DNA from: Agromyces aureus
GTDB lineage: Bacteria; Actinomycetota; Actinomycetes; Actinomycetales; Microbacteriaceae
NCBI RefSeq assembly: GCF_001660485.1
Contig: NZ_CP013979.1
Coordinates: 1,612,001 to 1,676,000, forward strand
Reading direction: 5' to 3'
DNA length: 64,000 nt
The notes beneath the pieces were generated by a model that saw only the letters and a list, made by a program, of their open reading frames with translations, was not told the origin of the DNA and did no database searches. Below are positions 9,012 to 17,631 of this stretch, one piece after another. A program made the translations under genes and the position numbers. How positions within the stretch are numbered: the stretch's first letter is position 1; each line of letters starts with the position of its first letter.

Positions 9012-9791
9012 GTGGGCATCGATGCCGTCCTGACCATCGCGGCGCTCGTGCTGAGCGGCGCGAGCGTCATCATCACGGGCCTGTTCTCGGTGCGCACGGC
9101 TCGCCTCGCATCGGAGCTCGACGCCGAGCGTGAGCAGCGCCTCGAGGCGCAGTCCGCACTGAAGGCCGCCGAGCGGGTCTACGAACCGCTCGCCATGGCC
9201 GCCGCCGAGTTGCAGTCGCGCATCTTCAATATCGTCGAGACCGGCTGGGTGCCGCTCGTGCAGCGGTACAAGAGCCACGGCGACTACGCGGTGACGAGCA
9301 CGGCGTACCTGTTCGCGAACTACTTCGGCTGGATCGAGGCCAGGCGCCAGGCGGTGCTCTCCTCGAGCGGCGAGGGCGGCCGCGACATCGCCGTGCAGCG
9401 CCTGATCGATGTCGTGCTGCAGACGCTGCGCCGGAGCGAGCACAGCGAGGGCTTCCTCTTCTTCACGACCGAGCAGCGGGCGATCGGCGAGCTCATGCTG
9501 AGTTGGGAGACGGCCGATGCGGGTGCCCGCATTCCGCGGGTGATGGGCTACGCCTCGTTCGCCGCGCGGTTCCGCGACGACGAGGACTTCCGCGGGTGGT
9601 TCACCCCGGTCGACAGCGGCATGGCGCTCGTCGCGGGCGGCGACCACCGCCGCCTCATCGAGATCCAACGGGCGCTCGTGGCGCTCATCGACGAACTCGA
9701 TCCGAAGCGCAGGTACACCGTCGGGTACGATCTGGCCCCCATCGAGCCGGATGCCGGCAGCGCCGCCCCCGGGGCGCCTGGAGCCTCGTAG
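9012..9791 (+). CDS. Membrane-anchored protein of unknown function
   Basis: A 259-residue protein I do not recognise. One N-terminal membrane helix (about residues 5-25, AVLTIAALVLSGASVIITGL) is followed by a short charged coiled coil (ASELDAEREQRLEAQSAL) and a cytoplasmic alpha-helical domain with aromatic clusters such as YLFANYFGWIEARRQ and EGFLFFTTEQRAIGELML. The C terminus is Ala/Pro-rich. GTG 9012 fits a leaderless start and puts the helix at the N terminus. It converges with ppx with only 13 bases between the stops. Relatives appear in other actinobacteria as uncharacterised proteins. Confidence 0.75.
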   Translation: MGIDAVLTIAALVLSGASVIITGLFSVRTARLASELDAEREQRLEAQSALKAAERVYEPLAMAAAELQSRIFNIVETGWVPLVQRYKSHGDYAVTSTAYLFANYFGWIEARRQAVLSSSGEGGRDIAVQRLIDVVLQTLRRSEHSEGFLFFTTEQRAIGELMLSWETADAGARIPRVMGYASFAARFRDDEDFRGWFTPVDSGMALVAGGDHRRLIEIQRALVALIDELDPKRRYTVGYDLAPIEPDAGSAAPGAPGAS

Positions 9792-9804
9792 CGGCGGCGG
9801 CCAC

Positions 9805-10731
9805 TCAGGACATGCGGTCGAGGCGCCGGAGGATCAGTCCCTCGCGGAGCGCCCAGGGCGAGACCTCGAGCTCGTTCACGCCGAAGGCCCGCATGGCCTC
9901 GGAGAGCACGACGGCGCCCGCGACGATCTGGAAGGTGCGATCGGCCGTGATGCCGGGCAGCGCCGGTCGCGCGTCGGCGGGGATGCGCGCGAGGCGGGGG
10001 ATCCAGTCGTCGAGGCCCTTGCGCCGCAGGATGCTGCGTTCGTCGGGGCCGACGCCCTCTTCAGTCCAGCCGGCGAGGCGGGCGAGCGAGCGGATCGTCT
10101 TCGAGGAGCCGACCACGTGCGAGGGCTTCGGCAGATGCGCGAACTCCTCGAGTGCGGGGCGCAGCACCGAGGCGGCGTGGTCGCGCAACCGCTGCACCTG
10201 CTCGGGAGAGGGCGGGTCGTCGGGGAGGAACGCGATCGTCGAGCGTCCGGCTCCGAGGGGGAGCGAGCGCGCGACATCCGGGATCTCGTCGATGCCGTTC
10301 GCGATCTCGAGGGAGCCGCCGCCGATGTCGAAGAGCAGGATGCGCTCGGCCGACCAGCCGTACCAGCGGCGCACCGCGAGGAACGTGATGCGGGCCTCGT
10401 CGGCGCCGGACAGCACCTGCAGCTCGACCCCGGTCTCCGCGGTCACCCGGGCGAGCACGGCCTCCCCGTTGGCGGCTTCGCGGATCGCCGAGGTCGCGAA
10501 GGCGAGCAGCTCGTCGATGCCCGATTCGCGGGCGACCCGCGCGGCGTCGCCGACGGCGGCGAGGATCGCCTCGACCCCGTCGGCGCCGATCGATCCGTCG
10601 GGTTCGAGGTAGCGCATGACGCGCAGGACGGACCTGTGCGAGGCTGCGGGGATCGGTCGTGCGCCGGGATGTGCGTCGACGACGAGCAGGTGGACGGTGT
10701 TCGATCCGACATCCAGGACCCCGAGACGCAT
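9805..10731 (-). CDS. Ppx/GppA family phosphatase
   Basis: An exopolyphosphatase or guanosine pentaphosphate phosphohydrolase of the ASKHA fold, 308 residues. Both nucleotide-binding loops are visible: DVGSNTVHLLV (6-16) and FDIGGGSLEI near 147, with the catalytic glutamate region around AFATSAIREAANG. VVGSSKTIRSLARL is the adenosine loop. It belongs to the short actinobacterial group without a C-terminal HD domain. In mycobacteria such a gene follows DUF501; here it has been separated. ATG 10731 is leaderless (TACGCT-N6-ATG). It is divergent from the TetR operon and shares its 105-base control region. Confidence 0.92.
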   Translation of the reverse strand: MRLGVLDVGSNTVHLLVVDAHPGARPIPAASHRSVLRVMRYLEPDGSIGADGVEAILAAVGDAARVARESGIDELLAFATSAIREAANGEAVLARVTAETGVELQVLSGADEARITFLAVRRWYGWSAERILLFDIGGGSLEIANGIDEIPDVARSLPLGAGRSTIAFLPDDPPSPEQVQRLRDHAASVLRPALEEFAHLPKPSHVVGSSKTIRSLARLAGWTEEGVGPDERSILRRKGLDDWIPRLARIPADARPALPGITADRTFQIVAGAVVLSEAMRAFGVNELEVSPWALREGLILRRLDRMS

Positions 10732-10737
10732 GGTGCG

Positions 10738-10743
10738 AGCGTA
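10738..10743 (-). promoter_or_regulatory. Leaderless -10 box of ppx
   Basis: TACGCT on the minus strand, then 6 bases and ATG. The TetR-type palindrome begins 20 bases upstream, where it would overlap the -35 region. Confidence 0.6.
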
Positions 10744-10762
10744 GCGGGTGGTGCATACTGTT

Positions 10763-10788
10763 CGAACTGGGTCACCTGTCCCAGTTCG
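10763..10788. promoter_or_regulatory. Palindromic operator for the TetR operon
   Basis: A perfect 9-bp inverted repeat CGAACTGGG - 8 bases - CCCAGTTCG between ppx and tetR. A CATACT box at 10754-10759 could be the operon -10, placing the operator over the transcription start, a classic repression site. Binding by the adjacent TetR is an inference. Confidence 0.7.
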
Positions 10789-10836
10789 CTCGGTCGCCCG
10801 TCCGAGCCTCGGCAGCGTCGTCGGAGAGGAGCCCGA

Positions 10837-11433
10837 ATGACCCGCATCCCCGCGCCGGAGCGCCGCGCCGCGCTCATCGAGGCAGCACTTCGGGTCGTCT
10901 CCCGCAACGGCATCGCCCAGGCCACCACGCGCGCGATCGTCGCCGAGGCCGGCATGAGCCTCGCGAGCTTCCACTACGCCTTCGACTCGCGCGACGAGCT
11001 GATCGACGAGCTCATCTCGACCGTCATCGACCGCACGCGCGGTGCCGTGATGCCCGAGGTGCTGGTCGAGGGCACGCTCGTCGACGTGCTCGAAGCCGGC
11101 ATCGTGCGCTACTTCGAACACCTCAAGGCCGACCCCGAGCACGAGCAGGCGATGCTCGAGCTCACCCACTACGCGCTGCGCTCGCCCGAGCGTCACCCGC
11201 TCGCCCGCGCGCAGTACGCGCGGTACGTCGAGCTCGCCGAGCAGTCGCTCGTGGTCGCGGCCGAACGCTCGAAGTCGACGTGGACCGTGCCCGTGGCCGG
11301 CGTCGCCCGCACGCTCGTCGCGTTCACCGACGGACTCACCGTCACCTGGCTCGTCGATCGCGACGATGCCGCCGCCCTGGCGGTCGCCCATGCGGCCGCC
11401 GATGCCCTCTCGAGAATGGCCGAACCCCGATGA
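10837..11433 (+). CDS. TetR family regulator of the deaminase/oxidase operon
   Basis: A 198-residue TetR/AcrR repressor. The helix-turn-helix is at about residues 24-46 (TTRAIVAEAGMSLASFHYAF). The C-terminal half is an all-helical ligand domain with YFEHLKADPEHEQAMLELTHYAL. A GAGAGGAG ribosome site lies just upstream of ATG 10837; longer readings of the frame run through ppx. Its stop overlaps the MFS start (ATGA), so it is the first gene of a four-gene operon, and the palindrome upstream is its probable binding site. The ligand is unknown, plausibly the substrate of the downstream enzymes. Confidence 0.92.
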   Translation: MTRIPAPERRAALIEAALRVVSRNGIAQATTRAIVAEAGMSLASFHYAFDSRDELIDELISTVIDRTRGAVMPEVLVEGTLVDVLEAGIVRYFEHLKADPEHEQAMLELTHYALRSPERHPLARAQYARYVELAEQSLVVAAERSKSTWTVPVAGVARTLVAFTDGLTVTWLVDRDDAAALAVAHAAADALSRMAEPR

Positions 11434-12692
11434 CGAGCCTTCACCCCACGCCGACCGCGGCGCTCGACGAACCCACGCGGCGGGTGCCCGCCGGATGGAT
11501 CGCGTCGTTCGCGACGATCTGGTTCGCGATCTGGATGGCCCAGCTGACGCCCGTGCAGCTGCTCCTGCCCGCGCAGATCGACGCGACGCTGCACCCCGAG
11601 AACTGGGTCGACAGCGTCGTCGCCTTCGGCGTGATCTCCGGCATCGCGGCGGTCGCGACGATCATCGCCTACCCGCTCACCGGCGCGGCCTCCGACCGCA
11701 CGACCTCCCGCTTCGGCCGCCGCCGCCCGTGGATCGCCATCGGTGCCGTGCTGTTCGCCGCCTCGCTCGCGGCGCTCGGACTCCAGACGGACATCTGGGG
11801 CATCGGTGCGGCGTGGGTCGCGGCATCCGTCGGCTTCTGCATCATGACCGCGGCGCTGACGGCGACGATCTCCGACCAGGTCCCGATCGGGCAGCGCGGC
11901 TTCGTCTCCGGTTGGATGTCGGCGCCGCAGGCGGTCGGCATCATCGTCGGACTCCTGCTCGTGACCGAGCTCGTCACCGACCAGGCGCTCGGCTACGTCG
12001 TGCTCGGCGTCGTGCTGCTCGTGCTCGCGGTGCCGTTCCTGCTTCGCCACGACCAGCCGCTCGTGGCGGCCGAACGCACGCGGGTCACGGCGAAGGGCGT
12101 CATCGCGAGCCTCTGGATCAGCCCCCGCAAGCACCCCGACTTCGGCTGGACCCTGCTCAGCCGTGTGCTCGTCTCGGTCGGCAACGCGCTCGGCACCAGC
12201 CTGCTGCTCTACTTCCTCATGTTCGGGCTCGGCGACGAGAACGCCGAGGACGACCTCATCGTCCTGACGCTCGTCTACATGGTGTTCGTCGTGGGCGCCT
12301 CACTCTTCGGCGGGCGGCTTTCGGACCGGCTCGGGCGGCGCAAGGCGTTCGTGTTCGTCGCCTCCACGCTGCAGGCCATCGCGGCGCTCCTGCTCGCCCT
12401 CGTGCCCGACCTGTCGGTCGCGATCGTCGCGGCCGGCATCCTGGGTCTCGGCTACGGCTGCTTCCTCTCGGTCGACCAGGCCCTCGCCACGCAGGTGCTG
12501 CCCGACGCCGCCTCTCGCGGCAAGGACCTCGGCATCATGAACATCGCGACCGCCGTCCCGCAGGCGATCGCGCCGCTCATCGGCGCCGCGGCCGTGGTGC
12601 TGACCGGCTCGTTCGTGCTGGTCTTCGTCTTGAGCGCGGTCTTCGCGTTCGCGGGTGCGATCGCGGTCTCGCGAGTTCGGAGTGTGCGCTGA
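11430..12692 (+). CDS. MFS transporter of the deaminase/oxidase operon
   Basis: A 12-helix major facilitator of 420 residues. The loop between helices 2 and 3 carries GAASDRTTSRFGRRRPWI, resembling glycoside-pentoside-hexuronide and sucrose-type carriers, and the matching central motif GGRLSDRLGRRKAF follows helix 8. Further hallmarks are IWFAIWMAQLTPVQLLLPAQ in helix 1 and ISDQVPIGQRGFVSGWMSAPQ before helix 5. It overlaps tetR by 4 bases and its TGA shares a base with the next ATG. It probably imports the compound used by the two enzymes after it, although export is possible. Confidence 0.9.
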   Translation: MTSLHPTPTAALDEPTRRVPAGWIASFATIWFAIWMAQLTPVQLLLPAQIDATLHPENWVDSVVAFGVISGIAAVATIIAYPLTGAASDRTTSRFGRRRPWIAIGAVLFAASLAALGLQTDIWGIGAAWVAASVGFCIMTAALTATISDQVPIGQRGFVSGWMSAPQAVGIIVGLLLVTELVTDQALGYVVLGVVLLVLAVPFLLRHDQPLVAAERTRVTAKGVIASLWISPRKHPDFGWTLLSRVLVSVGNALGTSLLLYFLMFGLGDENAEDDLIVLTLVYMVFVVGASLFGGRLSDRLGRRKAFVFVASTLQAIAALLLALVPDLSVAIVAAGILGLGYGCFLSVDQALATQVLPDAASRGKDLGIMNIATAVPQAIAPLIGAAAVVLTGSFVLVFVLSAVFAFAGAIAVSRVRSVR

Positions 12693-13963
12693 TGCTCGAC
12701 CTGTCGAAGCCCGAGGCGGGCCAGACCTCCAAGACGAGGACGATCACGAAGACGGATGCCGCGCCGTGGGCGACCCTGTCGCGCTACTGGCCGGGGCTCA
12801 CCGCCGCGACCGCCCACCTCGACGCGCCCGTCGGCGCGCTGCACCTCGGGGCGCTCCGCCACAACGCGAACGACATGCTGCGTCGTGCGAACGGCATGCC
12901 GATCCGCGTCGCGTCGAAGTCGATCCGCGTGCGCAGCGTCATCGAGGCGCTGCTGCGCCTGCCCGGCTACCACGGCGTGCTCGCGTACACGCTCGCCGAG
13001 GCGATCTGGCTCGCCGACACGATCGACGACATCGTGGTGGGCTATCCGACCGCCGAGCGGGGCAGCATCCGTCGCCTCGCGACCGATCCGCAGCTCGCGG
13101 GCCGCATCTCGCTCATGGTCGACTCGATCGCGCAGCTCGACCTCATCGACGCCGTGATCGCCCCGAGCGAGCGCGAGCCGATCCGCATCGCGCTCGAGCT
13201 CGACGCATCATGGAACGCCCCCGTGCTCGGCCACCTCGGCGTTCGTCGCTCTCCCGTGCACGAACCCGCCGATGCGGGCGCGCTCGCGGCCTACATCGCG
13301 ACCCGACCCGGATTCCGGCTCGTCGGCATGATGGGCTACGAGGCGCAGATCGCCGGCGTCACGAACCGGCCGGCCGGCAAGCCCCTCGACGGCGCCGTGA
13401 ACCGGTGGATGCAGTCCCGCTCGATGCCCGAGCTCGTCGAGCGCCGCACCCGTGCGGTCGCCGCGGTGCGCGAGCACGCCGACCTCGAGTTCGTCAACGG
13501 CGGCGGCACCGGATCGCTCGAGGCCACCTCCGCCGACCCCTCCGTCACCGAGGTCGCGGCCGGGTCCGGCCTGTTCGGCGGCCACCTGTTCGACGGGTAC
13601 GCGCACTTCACGCCCGCGCCGGCCGCCGCCTTCGCGTTCGACGTCGTCCGGCGCCCGAGCGCGCGGCACGCGACGATCCTCGGCGGCGGGTGGATCGCGT
13701 CAGGTCCGCCTGCACCCGACCGCCTGCCGCGCATCGTCTGGCCCGAGGGCCTCGAGATGCTGCCCCGCGAGGCGGCGGGAGAAGTGCAGACCCCCGTCAC
13801 CGGCCCGGCCGCCGCACGCCTGCGCGCCGGCGACCGCGTGTGGTTCCGACACACGAAGTCGGGGGAGCTCTCCGAGCACCTCAACGAGTTCCAGCTCGTC
13901 GACGACGACCGCATCGTCGACGCGCTCCCCACCTATCGCGGCGAAGGCAAGGTGTTCCTGTGA
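12692..13963 (+). CDS. PLP amino acid deaminase/aldolase (DSD1/D-threonine aldolase fold)
   Basis: A fold-type III PLP enzyme of 423 residues with an alanine-racemase-like barrel. Lys76 in IRVASKSIRVRS is the predicted Schiff-base lysine. FVNGGGTGSLEATSADPSVTEVAAGSGL is the phosphate-binding glycine stretch and part of the barrel (shown here in shorter form as NGGGTGS near 271). The C-terminal SGELSEHLNEF matches the metal-binding tail of D-serine dehydratases and D-threonine aldolases. Relatives are annotated only as amino acid deaminase/aldolase. Its place between a transporter and a sugar-lactone oxidase suggests it works on a hydroxy-amino acid in the same pathway, an inference. Confidence 0.85.
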   Translation: MLDLSKPEAGQTSKTRTITKTDAAPWATLSRYWPGLTAATAHLDAPVGALHLGALRHNANDMLRRANGMPIRVASKSIRVRSVIEALLRLPGYHGVLAYTLAEAIWLADTIDDIVVGYPTAERGSIRRLATDPQLAGRISLMVDSIAQLDLIDAVIAPSEREPIRIALELDASWNAPVLGHLGVRRSPVHEPADAGALAAYIATRPGFRLVGMMGYEAQIAGVTNRPAGKPLDGAVNRWMQSRSMPELVERRTRAVAAVREHADLEFVNGGGTGSLEATSADPSVTEVAAGSGLFGGHLFDGYAHFTPAPAAAFAFDVVRRPSARHATILGGGWIASGPPAPDRLPRIVWPEGLEMLPREAAGEVQTPVTGPAAARLRAGDRVWFRHTKSGELSEHLNEFQLVDDDRIVDALPTYRGEGKVFL

Positions 13964-15294
13964 CGGCGACCGGAGCGACCTGGCGCAACTGGGGTCGGAC
14001 CGAATCGGTGCGTCCCGTGCGGGTCGAACGACCCGACTCGACGGGGGCGGTGCAGCGAGCCGTGACGGCGGCCGCGGCATCCGGACTCCGCATCAAGCCG
14101 GTCGGCGCGGGCCACAGCTTCACCGGCATCGCCGTGGCGCCCGGGGTGCAGCTCGACCTCGCCGACGTCTCGGGGGTCATCGCGGCCGACCCGGCGACCG
14201 GCCGGGTCACGCTCGGCGCCGGTACGCGGCTCTACGACCTGCCCCGACTGCTCGCACCGTATGGGCTGGCGCTGGCGAACATGGGCGACATCGACCAGCA
14301 GACGATCGCGGGCGCGACCTCGACCGGCACGCACGGCACCGGGCTCGCGTTCGGCGGGCTCGCAACCCAGATCGTCGCGGCCAAGCTCGTCACCGGCACG
14401 GGCGAACTCGTCGAGGTGAGCGAGACGAACCGGCCCGAGCTGCTGCCGGCGATCCGCGTCGGACTCGGTGCACTCGGCGTGCTCGTCGAAGTGACCCTGC
14501 AGCTCGTGCCCGCGTTCGTGCTGCACGCCGTCGAACGCGTCGAACCGCTCGACGCCGTCCTCGGCGCCTGGACCGAGCGGGTCGCCGGCGCCGACCACTT
14601 CGAGTTCTACTGGTTCCCGCACACGGGCACCGCCATGACGAAGACGAACACGCGGCTTCCGGGCGACGCGCCGCGCGACCCGCTCGGGCGGGTCTCGCGA
14701 TGGGTCGACGACGAACTGCTCGCGAACGGCCTGTACCGGGGCATCTGCGCGCTCGGCAAGGTCGCGCCGTCGACGACGCCGTTCTTCGCCCGCCAACTCG
14801 ACCGCTTCACGGGCGACCGCGACTTCGCCGACCTGTCGCCCGCGGTCTTCACGACGAACCGCACGGTGCGCTTCCGCGAGATGGAGTACGCGGTGCCGCT
14901 CGAGGCCGTGCCCTCGGCGTTCGGCGCGGTGCGCTCGTTGATCGAGCGCAAGGGCCTGCGCGTGAGCTTCCCGCTCGAGGTGCGTGCTGCTGCGGCCGAC
15001 GAGAACTGGCTCTCGACCGCGTACGGGCGCGACACGGGCTACATCGCCGTGCACCGGTACTTCCGCGAGGACCCGACCTCGTACTTCGCCGAGGTCGAGG
15101 CGATCATGGACGACCACGGCGGGCGTCCGCATTGGGGCAAGATGCACACCCAGACGGAGGTCACGCTTCGCGAGAAGTACCCCCGATTCGACGACTTCCT
15201 CGCGGTGCGCGACGAGTTCGACCCCGCGGGAGTGTTCCGCAACCCGTACCTCGACCGAGTGCTCGGGGTCAGGGCCTCCGTCGACGCGGTGTGA
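13960..15294 (+). CDS. FAD-linked D-arabinono-1,4-lactone oxidase family enzyme
   Basis: A 444-residue VAO-type flavoprotein. The FAD domain has VGAGHSFTGIA, with His52 the likely covalent flavin attachment site, and DQQTIAGATSTGTHGTG. The C-terminal ALO domain ends with PHWGKMHT, the conserved HWGK motif of aldonolactone oxidases. Relatives oxidise L-gulono- or D-arabinono-lactone or alditols with oxygen, giving hydrogen peroxide. GTG 13960 overlaps the previous stop (GTGA). No signal peptide is seen, so it is cytosolic. Its 3' end lies in a 32-bp tandem repeat that supplies stops in all three frames. Confidence 0.9.
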   Translation: MTATGATWRNWGRTESVRPVRVERPDSTGAVQRAVTAAAASGLRIKPVGAGHSFTGIAVAPGVQLDLADVSGVIAADPATGRVTLGAGTRLYDLPRLLAPYGLALANMGDIDQQTIAGATSTGTHGTGLAFGGLATQIVAAKLVTGTGELVEVSETNRPELLPAIRVGLGALGVLVEVTLQLVPAFVLHAVERVEPLDAVLGAWTERVAGADHFEFYWFPHTGTAMTKTNTRLPGDAPRDPLGRVSRWVDDELLANGLYRGICALGKVAPSTTPFFARQLDRFTGDRDFADLSPAVFTTNRTVRFREMEYAVPLEAVPSAFGAVRSLIERKGLRVSFPLEVRAAAADENWLSTAYGRDTGYIAVHRYFREDPTSYFAEVEAIMDDHGGRPHWGKMHTQTEVTLREKYPRFDDFLAVRDEFDPAGVFRNPYLDRVLGVRASVDAV

Positions 15295-15364
15295 TCGGGC
15301 TCATGGTGTCCGTCGACGCGGGGTGATCGGGCTCAGGGGGTCCGTCGACGCAGGGTGATCGAGC
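15277..15364. repeat. 32-bp tandem repeat x3 spanning two convergent stops
   Basis: Units start at 15277, 15309 and 15341 with TCCGTCGACGC(A/G)... Each contains TGATC and a (G/C)CTCA or similar stretch. The plus stop of the oxidase is in unit 1 and the minus stop of the permease in unit 2. The other two plus frames end at 15326 and 15358, one per unit, so the array closes all three plus frames. Confidence 0.9.
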
Positions 15365-16067
15365 CGAGCACGATCGAGCCCACGATCCACGCGACGATCA
15401 CGAGCACCTTCGTGAGGATCCATCCGGCGCTCTCGGAATCGGCGGCGACCGCCTGCAGCGCGTCGATCGCGAAGCTCAGCGGCAGCCACTCGCTGATCGC
15501 CTCGAGCACGGGGGGCAGCTGGTCGCGCGGGATGAAGATGCCGCAGAGCAGGATCTGCGGCAGCACGAGCAGCGGCATGAACTGCACGACCTGGAACTCG
15601 GTTCGGGCGAACGCGCTCGCGAGCAGGCCGAGCGCGGTGCCGAGCACCGCATCGGCGACGGCGACCGCGAAGAGCAGCCAGATCGAACCGGTGATGTCGA
15701 GGCCGCACACCCAGATCGCGAACGACACCGCGATCGCCGTCTGCGCGACCGCGAGCAGGCCGAACGCGAGCGCGTACCCGAGCAGGAAGTCGCCCTTGCC
15801 CATCGGCATCGAGAGCAGGCGCTCGAGCGTGCCGCCGCGCCGCTCGCGGAGCGTCGCGATGCTCGTCACGAGGAACATCACGATGAACGGGAAGAGCGCG
15901 ATCATCGCCGGCCCGATCTCGTCGAACACCTCGGTGTCGCTGAAGATCCACGCGACGAGGCCGATCAGCAGGCTCGGCACGATGAGCAGCAGGCCGATCG
16001 TGCGCGGATCGTGGCGGATCTGCGAGAGCACGCGGCCGGTGGTCGCGAACGTGCGGGCGAGGTTCAT
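15333..16067 (-). CDS. ABC-2 type transporter permease
   Basis: A six-helix permease of 244 residues of the ABC-2 family, used for export of drugs or lipids. Family traits are the cytosolic loop SIATLRERRGGTLERLLSMPMGKGDFLLGYAL between helices 2 and 3 and the QVVQFMPLLVLPQILLCGIFIPRDQLP stretch before the last helices (each shown only to locate it). It overlaps the ATPase gene by 4 bases, so the pair forms one exporter. The last codons lie within the 32-bp repeat shared with the oxidase gene. Confidence 0.9.
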   Translation of the reverse strand: MNLARTFATTGRVLSQIRHDPRTIGLLLIVPSLLIGLVAWIFSDTEVFDEIGPAMIALFPFIVMFLVTSIATLRERRGGTLERLLSMPMGKGDFLLGYALAFGLLAVAQTAIAVSFAIWVCGLDITGSIWLLFAVAVADAVLGTALGLLASAFARTEFQVVQFMPLLVLPQILLCGIFIPRDQLPPVLEAISEWLPLSFAIDALQAVAADSESAGWILTKVLVIVAWIVGSIVLGSITLRRRTP

Positions 16068-16837
16068 CGGGTCGCCTCCGGTCCGTTCGCCCCGGGGGCC
16101 AGGTCCGGTTCGCCGCGCTCGATGAGGCGCAGGAACGCCGTCTCGACGTCGTCGGTGCCGGTGAAGGCGAGCAGTCCCTCGACGGTGTCGTCGGCGAGCA
16201 GTTCGCCGTCGCGCATGAGCAGCAGCCGGTCGCAGCGCTTGGCCTCGTCCATGACATGGCTGGAGACGAGCAGGGTCGCCCCGTCGTCGGCGAGGCTCCG
16301 GAACAGGTCCCAGAGCTGCACGCGCAGCACGGGGTCGAGCCCGACCGTGGGTTCGTCGAGCACGAGCACCTCCGGCTCACCGAGCAGCGCGGCCGCGAGC
16401 GAGACCCGACCGCGTTGCCCGCCCGAGAGCGAGCCGACGAGGCGGTCGGCGACCCGGCCGAGGTCGGTGCGCTCGATGACGCGGTCGACATCGGATGCCG
16501 GTGCTCCGAGCACCCGGCGGAAGTAGGCCAGGTTCTGGCGCACCGTGAGGTCGTCGTAGACGCTCGCCTGCTGCGTCACGTAGGCGACGCGCGTGCGCAG
16601 CGGCGAGCTGCCCGCCGGCAGCCCGAGCACCTCGATCGACCCCGAGGCGACGACCTGCACGCCCACGATGGAGCGCATGAGCGTCGTCTTGCCGCTGCCG
16701 CTCGGCCCGAGCAGCCCGACGATCGCCCCCGACGGCACGGTCAGCGAGAGCCCGTCGAGCACGGCGTTGCCGCCGCGGCGAACATGGAGGTCGTCGACGA
16801 CGACGGCCGCGCCCGCGGCATCCGATCTGTTGATCAT
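16064..16837 (-). CDS. ABC transporter ATP-binding protein
   Basis: The ATPase subunit paired with the ABC-2 permease, 257 residues. Walker A GPSGSGKTT (about 40-48), the Q-loop VTQQASVYDDLT, the signature LSGGQRGRVSLA, Walker B VLVLDEPTVGLD and the H-loop SSHVMDEA are all intact. ATG 16837 gives a normal N terminus (MINRSDAAGAAVVVDDLHV); an upstream in-frame reading lacks similarity. Members with this permease type usually export hydrophobic drugs or glycolipids. The substrate cannot be told from sequence. Confidence 0.93.
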   Translation of the reverse strand: MINRSDAAGAAVVVDDLHVRRGGNAVLDGLSLTVPSGAIVGLLGPSGSGKTTLMRSIVGVQVVASGSIEVLGLPAGSSPLRTRVAYVTQQASVYDDLTVRQNLAYFRRVLGAPASDVDRVIERTDLGRVADRLVGSLSGGQRGRVSLAAALLGEPEVLVLDEPTVGLDPVLRVQLWDLFRSLADDGATLLVSSHVMDEAKRCDRLLLMRDGELLADDTVEGLLAFTGTDDVETAFLRLIERGEPDLAPGANGPEATR

Positions 16838-17005
16838 GGGGGTGATTCTTTCGCCCGCGCGGCCCGCGTGTCGAGTGGAACCGCCGACGCGAATGCACGC
16901 CCGCCGCAGCGACCTGTGCCCGGAGCCCGGTCGAGCCAACCGAGAGGCGACCCTCCGCTTGCTCCGAGTCTCATGAGAACCCCCGACCTGCTCTCAGGCG
17001 ATCGA

Positions 17006-17011
17006 TAGAAT
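17006..17011 (+). promoter_or_regulatory. -10 box of lemA-htpX
   Basis: TAGAAT, about 45 bases before the lemA ATG, leaving a leader with the CTAGGAG ribosome site (17041-17047). No clear -35 box is seen. Confidence 0.5.
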
Positions 17012-17055
17012 GATGGGCATCCGAGATCGTCGCAGCAGCGCTAGGAGTCCGTGCC

Positions 17056-17622
17056 ATGGAATGGCTCATCCCCGTCATCATCGTCGTCGCGCTCGTGCTG
17101 ATCGTCGGCATCTACCTCTGGGCCACGTACAACTCGCTCGTCACGCTCAACGTGCGGGTCGACGAGGCGTGGAGCGACATCACGGTGCAGCTCAAGCGCC
17201 GCGCCGACCTCATCCCGAACCTCATCGACTCGGTCAAGGGCTATGCGGCCCATGAGAAGGCCGTGTTCGAGAACGTCACGCGTGCTCGAGCCGAGACCCT
17301 GCAGGCGCAGGGCCCCGCCGACGCCTCTGCGGCCGAGAACCACATGCAGCAGGCGCTGAAGTCGATCTTCGCGGTGGCCGAGGCCTACCCGCAGCTGCAG
17401 GCGAGCCAGAACTTCCTGCAACTGCAGTCCGAGCTGGTCGACACCGAAGACAAGATCCAGGCCTCGCGCCGGTTCTACAACGGCGGCGTGCGCGAGCTCA
17501 ACACGAAGATCAAGGTCTTCCCGAACACGTTGTTCGTGCGCGGCCTCGGGTTCAACGAGCGCGACTTCTTCGAGGTCACCGAGCCGGCGGCCATCGCCGA
17601 GCCGCCGCGCGTGCAGTTCTAA
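17056..17622 (+). CDS. LemA family protein
   Basis: A 188-residue protein with one N-terminal membrane helix (about 4-24) and a soluble helical bundle. The LemA signature is clear: YNSLVTLNVRVDEAWSDI, then QLKRRADLIPNLIDSVKGY and the NFLQLQSELVDTEDKIQASRRFYN block. LemA proteins are commonly next to HtpX or TPM proteases and are thought to take part in membrane protein quality control; the molecular role is not settled. ATG 17056 has a ribosome site 8 bases upstream. htpX starts 9 bases after the stop, so the two form an operon. Confidence 0.93.
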   Translation: MEWLIPVIIVVALVLIVGIYLWATYNSLVTLNVRVDEAWSDITVQLKRRADLIPNLIDSVKGYAAHEKAVFENVTRARAETLQAQGPADASAAENHMQQALKSIFAVAEAYPQLQASQNFLQLQSELVDTEDKIQASRRFYNGGVRELNTKIKVFPNTLFVRGLGFNERDFFEVTEPAAIAEPPRVQF

Positions 17623-17631
17623 GGTTCGGCG

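Noticed and set aside
9751..10836. A plus-strand frame running through ppx into tetR as one large protein
   Set aside because: Only the part from ATG 10837 has TetR similarity and a ribosome site; the upstream part is the antisense of ppx.
15277..15364. Attachment site or transposon end
   Set aside because: The copies are direct, adjacent and limited to gene ends; there is no integrase, transposase or target duplication.
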